From contig NZ_CP052860.1 of assembly GCF_012935715.1 (NCBI RefSeq), positions 2,046,001-2,110,000 on the forward strand: DNA of 64,000 nt. Direction: 5' to 3'. A program made the position numbers and the translations under genes. The notes below the pieces were generated by a model. That model did no database searches. It was not told where the DNA came from and saw nothing but the letters and a program-made list of their open reading frames with translations. Source of the DNA: Pseudomonas sp. ADAK13 (GTDB taxonomy: Bacteria > Pseudomonadota > Gammaproteobacteria > Pseudomonadales > Pseudomonadaceae). Shown piece after piece: positions 9,344 through 17,904 of the stretch; position 1 is the stretch's first letter, and each line of letters begins with the position of its first letter.

Positions 9344-9391
9344 CGTTTGAAATCTCAAACGAATCCTAGGATCAATGGGGGTACAGGGCAA
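9344..9391 (-). promoter_or_regulatory. Candidate gabD promoter with overlapping operator dyad
   Basis: Reading the minus strand, TTGCCC (9391-9386) and TAGGAT (9368-9363) are separated by 17 bases, each matching the sigma-70 boxes at four of six positions. Just downstream lies a perfect 7-bp dyad, CGTTTGA-AATC-TCAAACG (9344-9361), which would cover the start of transcription. The position suits a repressor. I saw no -24/-12 sigma-54 pair in the gap. The rest of this 395-base gap, up to the tRNA promoter, shows nothing I can name. Confidence 0.4.
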
Positions 9392-9542
9392 TAGTCTGTT
9401 CGAAAAAAAGAACGAAAACGGCGCATTTGCTCCATTTTTCTGATCAGCGTATTTCAGGCGAGTTCCACCTCAATCCGTCGAAACGCCCGGCACAGGGCAT
9501 CAGCGACGCGTAATCCTACGGGAGGGCGGCCAAAAAGCGGCA

Positions 9543-9571
9543 TGGACGCCCATGGTCGACATGGGTATGAT
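9543..9571 (+). promoter_or_regulatory. tRNA-Arg promoter
   Basis: TGGACG and TATGAT are separated by 17 bases, and the -10 box ends 13 bases before the tRNA. The bases between -10 and start (GTCGCCCGC) are GC-rich, the pattern of stable-RNA promoters under stringent control. Confidence 0.65.
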
Positions 9572-9584
9572 GTCGCCCGCACAA

Positions 9585-9661
9585 GCATCCGTAGCTCAGC
9601 TGGATAGAGTACTGCCCTCCGAAGGCAGGGGTCGTGGGTTCGAATCCCGCCGGGTGCACCA
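9585..9661 (+). tRNA. tRNA-Arg (anticodon CCG)
   Basis: A 77-base cloverleaf with CCA encoded in the DNA. The acceptor stem GCATCCG pairs with CGGGTGC (one G-U), the D arm contains GTAGCTCAGC, the anticodon stem CTGCC/GGCAG holds loop CTCCGAA with anticodon CCG, and the T arm contains GGTTCGAATCC. It reads the arginine codon CGG. No integrase or direct repeat of its 3' end is seen nearby, so it is not visibly used as an integration site. Confidence 0.97.
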
Positions 9662-9670
9662 GATACAGAC

Positions 9671-9707
9671 GAAAAAGCCCCAGGTCGAAAGACCTGGGGC
9701 TTTTTTT
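9671..9707 (+). terminator. Strong two-way terminator after tRNA-Arg
   Basis: The 10-bp stem GCCCCAGGTC/GACCTGGGGC has a GAAA tetraloop and is flanked by AAAAA before and TTTTTTT after. It ends the tRNA transcript and, read on the minus strand, also the anti-sigma operon, whose last stop is at 9720. Confidence 0.93.
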
Positions 9708-9719
9708 GTGGGCGCCGAT

Positions 9720-10319
9720 TCAGGGTTTCTGCAACGCCTCCAACCGCGCCGGCAAATCCTCCTTGGGAAAGCGCTTGTGCAACTCCAGCAGTTTCTCATC
9801 CGCCGCCTTGGCCTCTCCCGCCTGCCGCAACCGCAGGATCTCCTGCAAGCCTTGCTCCAGTGGCGGCAGCACAACAGCCGCGCGTTTGCTCATCTTCGCC
9901 ACCGACTCATCCGCCAGCACACCGGCGACTTCGGCCTGCACCTGCGGCGCACTGTCGGCCTGCGGAGCCACGGAGAATCGAGCCATCGGCGCGGCTGCCG
10001 GGGCCGGGCGGGCCAGTTCCTGCGGGGCGGCCGCGTAAGTCCCTGTGGATAACTCCGGCTGCGGCACCGGCGAGCGCGTGACCAAACCAATCATCAGGGC
10101 CACTCCCGCGACGGTGGCAAACGCCATCTGCCAGCGCGGCCGTTGGCAGGCCTGTAACCAGCGCTGCCACAGATTGGGCTGGCGCACCGGGGTTTCGCGG
10201 TGGGCGGTGGCCAGGATGAAGGCGTCCAGGGAAGCCGGCGGCTCGCCGCGGGTGTGTTGACGGAAATGCTCGATCAGCACGTCGTCGTTTGAATCCGGGG
10301 TCTGTCGGGAGTCAGTCAT
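9720..10319 (-). CDS. Probable membrane anti-sigma factor
   Basis: A 199-residue single-pass membrane protein that probably holds the adjoining sigma factor inactive. A polar cytoplasmic N-terminus (about 1-65) is followed by one hydrophobic segment (about 68-84, MAFATVAGVALMIGLVT). Next come an Ala/Pro-rich periplasmic linker and a helical C-terminus (about 150-199) rich in Leu, Glu and Lys. No zinc-binding HxxxCxxC motif is seen, so it is not the ZAS type. Its start codon overlaps the sigma stop by 4 bases (ATGA), which indicates translational coupling. The role rests mainly on position and topology. Confidence 0.7.
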   Translation of the reverse strand: MTDSRQTPDSNDDVLIEHFRQHTRGEPPASLDAFILATAHRETPVRQPNLWQRWLQACQRPRWQMAFATVAGVALMIGLVTRSPVPQPELSTGTYAAAPQELARPAPAAAPMARFSVAPQADSAPQVQAEVAGVLADESVAKMSKRAAVVLPPLEQGLQEILRLRQAGEAKAADEKLLELHKRFPKEDLPARLEALQKP

Positions 10320-10876
10320 GCGGGTACCTCCTCGGCCAGCAGTCGGCGCAGTTTCTGCTGGGCGTAACGCAAGCGGCTTTTTACCGTTTCCAGTGGGGCG
10401 CCGGTGAGCGCGGCAATTTGTGGCACTTCCAGGTCGCCGTGCAGGCGCAGCAGGAACACTTCGCGCTGGTCTTCGGGCAAGTCTTGCAGTGCGGTGTCCA
10501 GGCGCGCCTGGTCGCGGCTCAGGCTCAGCAGTTGCTCGGGCCCGGCGCTGTCGTCGGGCTGGCCGTGCAGTTGCTCATCGTAGCTATCGTGCAGCGGGTT
10601 GTGGATGCCGTGCTTACGCCAGTGGTCGATCAGGCGGTTGCGGGCAATCTGGAACAGCCAGGTACGAAAACTCGCCCGGCCCTGTGGCTCGCTTGTGCTG
10701 CGGATCAGGCTGAGCCAGGTGTCCTGGAACACTTCCTCGGCCAGTTCGGCCTTGTTGCTCAAGGACACGAGGAAACGGTAAAGGCCCTGTCGATGCCGCG
10801 CATACAGGGCCTCGAACGCCGCACCATCGCCGCTGCGGTAGCGGGACAGCAGGGCTTCGTCGCTGGGTGAATCCAT
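10316..10876 (-). CDS. ECF-type RNA polymerase sigma factor
   Basis: An alternative sigma factor for an unknown envelope or stress regulon. It has region 2 (about residues 5-90, with AEEVFQDTWLSL and the -10 reading helix RASFRTWLFQIARNRLIDHWR) and region 4 (about 125-180, LPEDQREVFLLRLHGDLEVPQIA... and ETVKSRLRYAQQKLR). The start is uncertain: a GTG four codons upstream sits directly on the AAAGGA site, whereas this ATG lies 11 bases after GGAG, so I prefer the ATG. It follows the VWA lipoprotein gene by 26 bases and overlaps the anti-sigma gene, so all three are likely one transcript. Confidence 0.88.
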   Translation of the reverse strand: MDSPSDEALLSRYRSGDGAAFEALYARHRQGLYRFLVSLSNKAELAEEVFQDTWLSLIRSTSEPQGRASFRTWLFQIARNRLIDHWRKHGIHNPLHDSYDEQLHGQPDDSAGPEQLLSLSRDQARLDTALQDLPEDQREVFLLRLHGDLEVPQIAALTGAPLETVKSRLRYAQQKLRRLLAEEVPA

Positions 10877-10902
10877 CAGGTGGCGCACTCCTTTGAGGTG
10901 GA

Positions 10903-12552
10903 TCAGTGTTTGGCCGGTGCCTGGAGGCTCTGGGCCAATTCAACCAGTTGCACAAACTCGCCGCGCAAACCGAAGGGGTCGTCGCCCCGGGCGGAGCGGG
11001 CCAGTGCGGCCGTGTCCTTGAAGCTCATGCTGCCAGTGTAGCGGCCATCACCCTTGAGTTGCTGGGCGAAGGCGGCCACGGCGGCAGAGAAGCGCAGGTC
11101 GTCGCTGGGTTTGGCGTTCTGCTCGTTGTTGATCGGGTGTTCGATCAGTCGGCTATTGCCGCCTTCAGCCGGCTTGTAGCGTACTCGCAGCATGGCCAAT
11201 TCGGAGGTTTTACCGTCAGCGTTGGGTGGCGATGCGTAGCGCAGTGGCTCCAGCCAGCCCTGCGCGCCCTTCGGGACAATTTCATACAACGCGGTCACCG
11301 TGTGCCCTGCACCGATCTCTCCGGCATCGACCTTGTCGTTGTTGAAATCCTCTCGCTTCAAGGCGCGGTTTTCATAGCCCAGCAGTCGGTATTCGCTGAC
11401 CTGTGCCGGGTTGAATTCCACTTGCAGTTTCACATCCCGGGCCACCACCGCGAGGGTCGAGCTGAGTTGGTCCACCAGCACCTTGCGGGCTTCACGCAGG
11501 TTGTCGATGTAGGCGTAGTTACCGTCACCGGCGTCGGCCAGTTGTTCCATCAGCTGTTCGTTGTAGTTATCCACACCAAAGCCGAGGGTGGTCAGGGACA
11601 CGCCGCTTTTGCGCTGGTCCACGGCCATTTGCTTCAGGCTGTCGAAGTCACTGACACCCACATTGAAGTCGCCGTCGGTGGCCAGCAGGATGCGGTTGAT
11701 GCCTTTGTAGATAAACCCTTCGCGGGCCATTTGGTAGGCCATTTCGATACCCGAGGCGCCTGCGGTGGAGCCGCCGGCGGTCAACTGGTCGATGGCGTTG
11801 CGGATCGTGGTTTTGTCCCGACCCGACGTAGGCTTGAGCACCACCCGCGATTCACCGGCGTAGACCACCAGCGACACGCGGTCCTGGTCACGCAGTTGGT
11901 CCACCAGTAATTTCAGGGTGCTCTTGACCAGCGGCAGGCCTTCGCGCCGGTTCATCGAGCCGGACACGTCCACCAGGAACACCAGGTTGGCCGGTGCCAG
12001 GTCCGCCACGGCGCGGTCCGAGGCCTTGATGCCAATGCGCAGCAATCGGGTGTGGGGGTTCCACGGTGACGGTGCCACTTCGGTGGTCACGCCAAAGGGC
12101 GTGCCGTCGGTGGGCAACGCGTAGTCGTAGGTGAAGTAATTGACCATCTCCTCCAGTCGCACAGCACCTTCAGGTGGCAGGCTGCCTTGGTTGAGGAAAC
12201 GCCTTACGTTGGCATAGCTGCCGGTGTCGACATCGACGCTGAAGGTGGAGACCGGCGTTTCGGCCACGCTGCGGATCGGATTGTCCGGGAGGTTCTGATA
12301 TTGCTCCCGGTACTCCATGGCGGCCGAGTCACGCATCACAAACTGCGACGCCATCGGTGCCGGCGCAACCATCCGCTTGACCGTGGCACCCTCAGCGCGG
12401 ACGGGTTCGCTTTGCAGCTGCGCAACGGGTGCAGATTCAGCCGGCTTGGCCACATCACGGGATGCAGAAAGCCCACATCCGGCAAGCGCCACCAGCAGGG
12501 TCACGGTGAAGCCTTGGGCGGCAGGGCGCAACAGCAGAAGAGGACGGGACAT
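10903..12552 (-). CDS. VWA-domain lipoprotein (YfbK-like)
   Basis: An exported 549-residue protein with a von Willebrand factor A domain, a fold used for metal-dependent protein binding. The N-terminus has a signal peptide ending in lipobox LAGC, so it should be lipid-anchored. An N-terminal YfbK-type region (about 85-180, with 'STFSVDVDTGSYANVRRFLN') precedes the VWA domain (about 195-370), whose MIDAS motif DVSGS is intact. A DUF3520-like C-terminal region follows. The ATG chosen has GAGG 8 bases upstream; an 11-residue longer reading lacks one. It heads the operon with the ECF sigma and anti-sigma genes, so it may be the sensor or a client of that pathway. The substrate is unknown. Confidence 0.85.
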   Translation of the reverse strand: MSRPLLLLRPAAQGFTVTLLVALAGCGLSASRDVAKPAESAPVAQLQSEPVRAEGATVKRMVAPAPMASQFVMRDSAAMEYREQYQNLPDNPIRSVAETPVSTFSVDVDTGSYANVRRFLNQGSLPPEGAVRLEEMVNYFTYDYALPTDGTPFGVTTEVAPSPWNPHTRLLRIGIKASDRAVADLAPANLVFLVDVSGSMNRREGLPLVKSTLKLLVDQLRDQDRVSLVVYAGESRVVLKPTSGRDKTTIRNAIDQLTAGGSTAGASGIEMAYQMAREGFIYKGINRILLATDGDFNVGVSDFDSLKQMAVDQRKSGVSLTTLGFGVDNYNEQLMEQLADAGDGNYAYIDNLREARKVLVDQLSSTLAVVARDVKLQVEFNPAQVSEYRLLGYENRALKREDFNNDKVDAGEIGAGHTVTALYEIVPKGAQGWLEPLRYASPPNADGKTSELAMLRVRYKPAEGGNSRLIEHPINNEQNAKPSDDLRFSAAVAAFAQQLKGDGRYTGSMSFKDTAALARSARGDDPFGLRGEFVQLVELAQSLQAPAKH

Positions 12553-12626
12553 GGGCTGAACCTCGTGAATGAATGATCCGTTCACAAGGTCAGACGCAAG
12601 GGACTGGCGATTCGGGTTAACGCACT

Positions 12627-13208
12627 TTAGCGCGAAGGGATATCGCGCAAGTCATCGACGATAAAGCGGCTCAGCACGCCCGTATAAAACGGCTCGACGC
12701 TGGAGTTGCCGGTATTGCTGACGATCCCGCCGATCGTCTTGTATTGCTGCCATTGGCCAAACAAGCCCGCGGGAACCAGGCCGTCACGGTCCTTGGCAAA
12801 GTGCAATACCTCACCACCGGCCTTCTTGACCTTGACCAGGTAGTTGAAATCCACACTGGTCAGGACCGTGTTGTCGTCAACGAGCACGGTAGCGATCCCG
12901 CCCTTCGAATCCTGGAAATGACGGGCATAGACGACCTTCACATCCAACAGATAGTCAGCGCTTTCCTTACTGGTGGCGTAGCGCTTGGCCTTGAGCAGGC
13001 GGTTGACCAGGTCGACGCCCAGTTGCTCGCGGACTTTTTCATCCGGCAGGAAGCGCTCGTTCTTGCCCACTACGTCAACGTCGAAGGTGTCGAGCCAATA
13101 GGTGGCGGTCTTGGGGATCTGAACCGGGGCGGGGGAAATGTAGTAAGCCGGCTTGGAGGCGCAGCCCGCCAGAACGGTGAGGGCCAGGAGTAAAGCAAAA
13201 GCGCGCAT
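12627..13208 (-). CDS. Outer-membrane lipoprotein, unknown function
   Basis: A 193-residue lipoprotein. Its signal peptide ends in the lipobox LAGC at residues 13-16, and the mature part (YYISPAPVQIPKTATYWLDTFDVDVVGKNE...) is soluble with alternating beta-type segments. No catalytic motif is visible and I do not recognise a named family. It is the nearest of three consecutive lipoprotein genes on the minus strand, separated from the VWA gene by 74 bases and from the next lipoprotein by 154 bases, so it may have its own promoter. Confidence 0.8.
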   Translation of the reverse strand: MRAFALLLALTVLAGCASKPAYYISPAPVQIPKTATYWLDTFDVDVVGKNERFLPDEKVREQLGVDLVNRLLKAKRYATSKESADYLLDVKVVYARHFQDSKGGIATVLVDDNTVLTSVDFNYLVKVKKAGGEVLHFAKDRDGLVPAGLFGQWQQYKTIGGIVSNTGNSSVEPFYTGVLSRFIVDDLRDIPSR

Positions 13209-13362
13209 GTCTGAGTTCTTCCCTGAATGATGTCAATTTGACTTCATTTTACGGAGTCGCACGTGGCTTTTCGAGCCCTGCTTCAATTTGAAGCAATAGC
13301 CCCAAAGAAACGACGTCATTACCCCGGTATTCCTGCGCGAGTCCTGGTTAAACGGCTACTCA

Positions 13363-13764
13363 TCAATTTGGACCATCAACCCGCTCGCCACTGGCCTTGT
13401 CCCGCACTTCGAGACTCCAAACCTTGGAATTGACCTCTGCGGTCAACAGATAGCCGTGCCCCGCCAGCAAGTCGACATCCCTGATGATTGGAAAAGACAG
13501 GCCTGACCCCATCCGCGCAACCACCTTGATGCGGTGCCGGCCTGGAGCAAACTGGTAGTCCTTGTAATTGACCAGCCAAAACAGGTTGTCTTTACCATCG
13601 ACTTCAACGATGACGATGGAGGGGTGAGACATCTGAAGCGTGGCAATACCTGAAGCGGGTACACCCTCAGCGCTTTTATCCACATACGAAACACAACCCG
13701 CTGACACAACCAATACCCACGCCAGGGCAATCCAGCGCGAACATCCTTTAAGGCAATGGAACAT
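13363..13764 (-). CDS. Small lipoprotein, unknown function
   Basis: A 133-residue lipoprotein with signal peptide and lipobox SAGC (about residues 19-22). The mature domain has a beta pattern with 'FAPGRHRIKVVARMGSG', reminiscent of small PEGA-like or DUF2846-like domains, but the match is too loose to name. The start chosen is the ATG of MFHCLKG, with GGGAG 5 bases upstream. A longer open reading to 13926 exists but would put 54 polar residues before the signal peptide and would overlap the neighbour. The function is unknown. Confidence 0.7.
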   Translation of the reverse strand: MFHCLKGCSRWIALAWVLVVSAGCVSYVDKSAEGVPASGIATLQMSHPSIVIVEVDGKDNLFWLVNYKDYQFAPGRHRIKVVARMGSGLSFPIIRDVDLLAGHGYLLTAEVNSKVWSLEVRDKASGERVDGPN

Positions 13765-13873
13765 GAACACTCCCTGAGCGCCGGGCAGCCGCCGGCGCGT
13801 GATCTTCATTTCAACCGCTGTATCCGCTGCGGGCTTAAATACTTGATTGCCGATAAGCACCTTTACATCGGCA

Positions 13874-14464
13874 TCAGCCCGCAGCGCCTGTCGCCGCTGC
13901 CACAGTCGCCACCGGGATACGCTCATTGGGCGCAGTCACGTCGTACACATGCTGCTCACAGCCCTTCCCGATAATCACGAACTCCACCAGGTAAACCTTT
14001 TGCTTCTCAGGCTTGAAGGTCGAACTCATGGGGCCGCATTCATACACATAGGTTTTGACGAGGCCGACGTAGTTAGCGTTGTAGACCCGTGACTCACCGA
14101 TCACTTCAAAGGGCTGCCCCGGGTCTGCCTGCACTTCCAACTGTGGGAAGCGTTTGGCGACGGCGCTGTTGCCCACTTCGCTCATCTTGGCGATCCAGCC
14201 AAATACCTTGCCACGGCCGGAATCCACCACGGTCCCGAGAATTTCCGGACGCTGGTCTGCATCGGAACTACGGCGTACGGAGAACTGCACCGGGTAGGTA
14301 AAACCGGTCGCCTTCATGATGACCTTGGCGTGATCAGCGTCCACCTCGACCTTTTTTTGCTGCAACTGAACGCCGTCCGTGAGCAGGCTTGGCGAGGAGT
14401 TCCTGGCAGTGGAGTGGCAGCCGGCCAAGGCCAGGGCGAGGATCAAGAGTGAGGTCTTTTTCAT
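13874..14464 (-). CDS. Lipoprotein, unknown function
   Basis: A 196-residue lipoprotein. The short signal peptide ends with lipobox LAGC (13-16), and the mature domain holds two cysteines (in YECGPMSS and GKGCEQH) that could form a disulfide. It is the third of three neighbouring lipoprotein genes and follows the autotransporter gene on the same strand, separated from it by a hairpin. No family recognised. The grouping hints at a shared envelope role but proves none. Confidence 0.75.
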   Translation of the reverse strand: MKKTSLLILALALAGCHSTARNSSPSLLTDGVQLQQKKVEVDADHAKVIMKATGFTYPVQFSVRRSSDADQRPEILGTVVDSGRGKVFGWIAKMSEVGNSAVAKRFPQLEVQADPGQPFEVIGESRVYNANYVGLVKTYVYECGPMSSTFKPEKQKVYLVEFVIIGKGCEQHVYDVTAPNERIPVATVAAATGAAG

Positions 14465-14497
14465 GGTTATTTCCCTATTTCAAAACAACGAGAATCC

Positions 14498-14541
14498 GGC
14501 GTCGGGCTACCTGGAAATCCGTAGCCCGACGCCATTTTTTT
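14498..14541. terminator. Hairpin between autotransporter and lipoprotein genes
   Basis: A perfect 13-bp stem, GGCGTCGGGCTAC/GTAGCCCGACGCC, with a 10-base loop. A seven-T run follows it on the plus strand, but on the minus strand, where the flanking genes are read, only a weak T-rich stretch follows. It probably still attenuates read-through from the autotransporter. Confidence 0.6.
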
Positions 14542-14555
14542 ATCGGCTGCAATGC

Positions 14556-17144
14556 TTAAAACGCGTACCGCGCCTTGAGCATGACGCCATCGGCATCAAA
14601 CCCGCTGCGCGCCTGGCGGGTGTAACTGGCACCCACGGTCAACGCCGACACTTGGTAGTTCAGGCCCACACTGGCTTCGTAGCTGTCGCGGGCCACGGAA
14701 GCACCGGTGACGGTGAACGCCGAGCCGCCCTGCACGAAGCTGGACGTCTGCGCCACACGGTCGCCCATCAGGTCGTGGTAGGCCATCAAGGTGGCCTCCG
14801 GTTGCAGGCTGCCGGTGGACAACGGCAAGTTGCCCGCCAGGCGCAGGCCTGCACCCAACTCGCCCACTTCATAACGCTGTGAACCGGTGCTCAGCGCCGC
14901 AGAAGAACCCTTCTCGTTGAAACCGTCCATGCGCACGCTGGAATAACGGGCTGCCACCCGCGGCTCGATCAACACGGCATCCGAGAGTTTGAAGGTGTAG
15001 CCACCGAGCACGCTTGCCGACAGCACATCGCTGCCGTAGCTGCCCTTGGCCGTGGTGCCTGCTACATGGCGCTTGCTGTCGTTGTCGTTATGGCCGTAGC
15101 TCAGGCTGCCATCGACGAACCAGTTCTGCAGCGACCAGTTGCCGTACAACGACAGCGCGTTACCCTGCACTTCCGTCTTGTTGCCCAAGTCGGAATGGAT
15201 ATTGGAATTGAGGTAGCTGTAGGCCACGCCGAGGATCGTGGTGTCGTTCAACCGACCGTCCGCCCCCACTGCCATGCCGCTGCTGTTGGCCGAGTAACCG
15301 TTGTCACCGCCACGGCCGTCCTGGTCCATGTTGCTGCTCAGGCCTTGCACCCACACGCCAGCGGCTTCGCGATTTTCGCGCTGGCCGGTGAGGCGGTTGA
15401 GGATCGCGCCGTTGATCACGGTCTGACCCGACAGTGCCACATCCAGCGCGCCACGGTTGACGTCCGGCTTTAGCTGCTCACCGATCTGCGCCAGTTGCTG
15501 TGCGGTGCCGGCGTTGGCCAGGGACTGGAATACCGGGTCGTCCTGGCTGAGACGGCTCAGTACGCCGTTCTTGAAAGTGTTCACTGATGTAGCTGCCGTT
15601 GCGCTGGCGCCCACGCCAGCCAGCGCTTGCTGCACTTGCTGGTTGTCCTTGACCGCCACCACCGCCTTGACGGTTTGCGCGTCGGCCGAGTAGCTGAGCA
15701 CATCCAGCAGCGATGACGAGCTGGCAACAGACAGGCCGTTGTCTTGCACGCTGGTGGCTTGCAGCAAGGTGTACTGCGTGCCGTTGTTGGTCGTGGCGAA
15801 GTCGCCAGGTTTGGCGCTCACGGTCAACGTCGAGGCCTGGGCAAAACTGGCGCCACCGTTAACACTCAGGTACGGCGTGGTCGGCAACACGCTGTCGGAC
15901 AGGCGCATGTCGATACCCGCGCCGCTGGCGACATTGAGGTTGCCGGTGATCGCAGTGCCGGGTGCGGAGAGATTCAGCGAGCCTGAGTTGACCGATACCG
16001 GCGCGATGATGCGGCTGCCGGTGAAATCTGCCTGGCCAGCGATATTCACGGCGTTGACGTTGAGTACGTCGCCGATGATCTTCCCGCCGGTCCAGTTCAG
16101 GGTGGCCAGGTTTGCCGCGTCGATGGCGATGCCGGCGTTACTGCGGATCTCACCGGCTTGCTGGTTGATCTCAAACGCCGAAATCTGATCGGCAGCGTCC
16201 ACGCGAATGGCTGTGCCATCGGCGCTGATCGTGCCGCGGTTAACGATGCCGCGCGCGCCGGTTGCGCTGTTCTGGGCAAAGGTTGCCCCGGCAAACTCGA
16301 AGGCATTGGCGTTGGTACCCGTGGCCTCAAGGGTGCCGGTGTTGAGGATGTAGTCGACCGTACCGTTTAGAAACATCACCGTCTTGGCGTCATTGCCGTT
16401 GGCAGAAAGCAGCCCACTGTTTTCGATGCGCAGAGGGTTGGTGTCAGTTTCAACCTCGATACCCCAGGCGCCTTCGCCTGTTGCCTTGAGCGTGCCGGCG
16501 TTGAGGATTTTGCCGCCGACGGTGGTGCCCAGATTGTTCTGGCGGTCGAGGATCAGGCCGATGGCGTAATCACCGTTCAAGTCGATTACGCCGGTGTTGG
16601 AGACGTCGCCGGCGATGGTGGTGCCATGCAGGTAAATGCCTTCACCGCCATCCACGTAGGAGGGTGAAGCCGGCGCCGTCAGGGGCAGTGTGGAACGGAT
16701 GGTGCCGGAGTTGATGACACTTCCGCCGATAGTCGTCGCGCCGATCTCAAGCCCCTCGTAACCCCCATTTTTCATAAGAATGTTGCCCGCCTGAACCACG
16801 TCCCCGGTGACAGTTCCCGGGCTCAGATTTTGCGGGCCCGACCAGAACAGCGGGTCCAGGGCAATCGCTCGGATGGCGGCGCCCTGGGAATCCAGGGTGA
16901 TGTCGGCACGGTTGATCAACGAACCCTGGATAGTGGTGTTGGCCACACCCAGTCCGGCAGGGTTGGTGGTGGTCGGCACCACTACTTGGGAGAACGTCCC
17001 GTTGATGGTCAATGACTCATTGAAGGTCTCGCCGACCCAAATGTTCTTGCCCTGCCCCAGGTCGAACTCCACCGCCAGCGCTTGCGAACTGATTGCGCCG
17101 ACCATGAGTGCCAACAGGCTTTTCTGGAACTGCTTACGCTTCAT
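14556..17144 (-). CDS. Classical (type Va) autotransporter with beta-helix passenger
   Basis: A self-exporting surface protein of 862 residues. A signal peptide (about 1-25, ending SSQALA) precedes a passenger (about 30-500) of repeated beta-helix turns of the form 'N-x-G-T-I/L' (VINSGTIRS, ILNAGTLKA, ILNTGTLEA). The C-terminal autotransporter barrel (about 590-862) ends in 'LKARYAF', the usual aromatic outer-membrane insertion signal. No protease triad or adhesin signature is apparent. GGAG lies 6 bases before this ATG, so the ATG four codons upstream is rejected. The next 290 bases upstream hold its promoter region but no gene. The role is probably adhesion or aggregation; the ligand is unknown. 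Confidence 0.88.
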   Translation of the reverse strand: MKRKQFQKSLLALMVGAISSQALAVEFDLGQGKNIWVGETFNESLTINGTFSQVVVPTTTNPAGLGVANTTIQGSLINRADITLDSQGAAIRAIALDPLFWSGPQNLSPGTVTGDVVQAGNILMKNGGYEGLEIGATTIGGSVINSGTIRSTLPLTAPASPSYVDGGEGIYLHGTTIAGDVSNTGVIDLNGDYAIGLILDRQNNLGTTVGGKILNAGTLKATGEGAWGIEVETDTNPLRIENSGLLSANGNDAKTVMFLNGTVDYILNTGTLEATGTNANAFEFAGATFAQNSATGARGIVNRGTISADGTAIRVDAADQISAFEINQQAGEIRSNAGIAIDAANLATLNWTGGKIIGDVLNVNAVNIAGQADFTGSRIIAPVSVNSGSLNLSAPGTAITGNLNVASGAGIDMRLSDSVLPTTPYLSVNGGASFAQASTLTVSAKPGDFATTNNGTQYTLLQATSVQDNGLSVASSSSLLDVLSYSADAQTVKAVVAVKDNQQVQQALAGVGASATAATSVNTFKNGVLSRLSQDDPVFQSLANAGTAQQLAQIGEQLKPDVNRGALDVALSGQTVINGAILNRLTGQRENREAAGVWVQGLSSNMDQDGRGGDNGYSANSSGMAVGADGRLNDTTILGVAYSYLNSNIHSDLGNKTEVQGNALSLYGNWSLQNWFVDGSLSYGHNDNDSKRHVAGTTAKGSYGSDVLSASVLGGYTFKLSDAVLIEPRVAARYSSVRMDGFNEKGSSAALSTGSQRYEVGELGAGLRLAGNLPLSTGSLQPEATLMAYHDLMGDRVAQTSSFVQGGSAFTVTGASVARDSYEASVGLNYQVSALTVGASYTRQARSGFDADGVMLKARYAF

Positions 17145-17600
17145 TTCAAACTCCATGAACTACATTAAAAGCCGCCAATAGGCCCGGCGGCAGTAGGTGT
17201 ACTGAGAAGGATCAATTGATCCGAATGCATTCCCCCGCGGTGCCTTCCTGAAACGCAGGCGCGCGCCTGTGCACCGCAGCGGGCGGTGACAGAAAAGAGG
17301 TTTGGGGGGCAAGGTTCACATTAATCCTTAATGTCATTTGAAAACGCTGCAGTCCATGCAGCCCGACCGGTTGCGGGTGGGCGAGGTAAAGACACTGGGA
17401 TATACAAAATGTTCAAGGCGCTCGGCGGGCTCTATCAATAACCACCGGCGTTGAGATCAGCCACCGCAAGCCAGAGCATCTCGTCGCCACGGTCCATCCG
17501 CGCCACCACGGTGAGCGTCGGATAGACCACGCTGCTGAAGCCCCACTCGCCTACCGTCAGTTGAATCTGCGCATCGGCTGGCTCATCGTCCCCCACCACC

Positions 17601-17831
17601 TTGAGCGATGAGGTCTTACCCACCCATGCGCCCCTCGACGTCCTCCACGACGCCGCCGTGTACCGGATTCGCGCCGTCACCCGACTGCTGGAAAACCTGG
17701 CATTCCGCGACCCGCTCAGCAGCGATGCCGTGGTGCTTCAAGACTTCGCCCAATTGCTGGCGATTCCGCTGCGCGATGGGTGTGATCTGCTGGATGTCAT
17801 CAGTCGCCGGCTCACTGCCGACCCCTCCTGA
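17601..17831 (+). CDS. Possible small helical protein (doubtful start)
   Basis: A 76-residue reading, TTG-started, giving 'LDVLHDAAVYRIRAVTRLLENLAFRDPLSS' and 'PLRDGCDLLDVISRRL'. It resembles a group of short Pseudomonas helical proteins I have seen without assigned function. No ribosome-binding site precedes the TTG and no ATG or GTG is available further in, so this may be a 5'-truncated remnant. An antisense reading (17680-17435), ending 'VARMDRGDEMLWLAVADLNAGGY', also looks protein-like in its C-terminal part. The two may be remnants joined by a deletion. Confidence 0.35.
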   Translation: MSDEVLPTHAPLDVLHDAAVYRIRAVTRLLENLAFRDPLSSDAVVLQDFAQLLAIPLRDGCDLLDVISRRLTADPS

Positions 17832-17904
17832 GTGAAAGCCGGGCGGCGGTAGCGCCGCCCCCTTGATGGCCAGGGCGAAGATAAAAACGGGGCTTTGACT
17901 GCTT

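Noticed and set aside
9585..9661. tRNA-Arg as an integration site for a mobile element
   Set aside because: No integrase gene, no second copy of the tRNA 3' end and no change in gene content of phage type is seen beside it.
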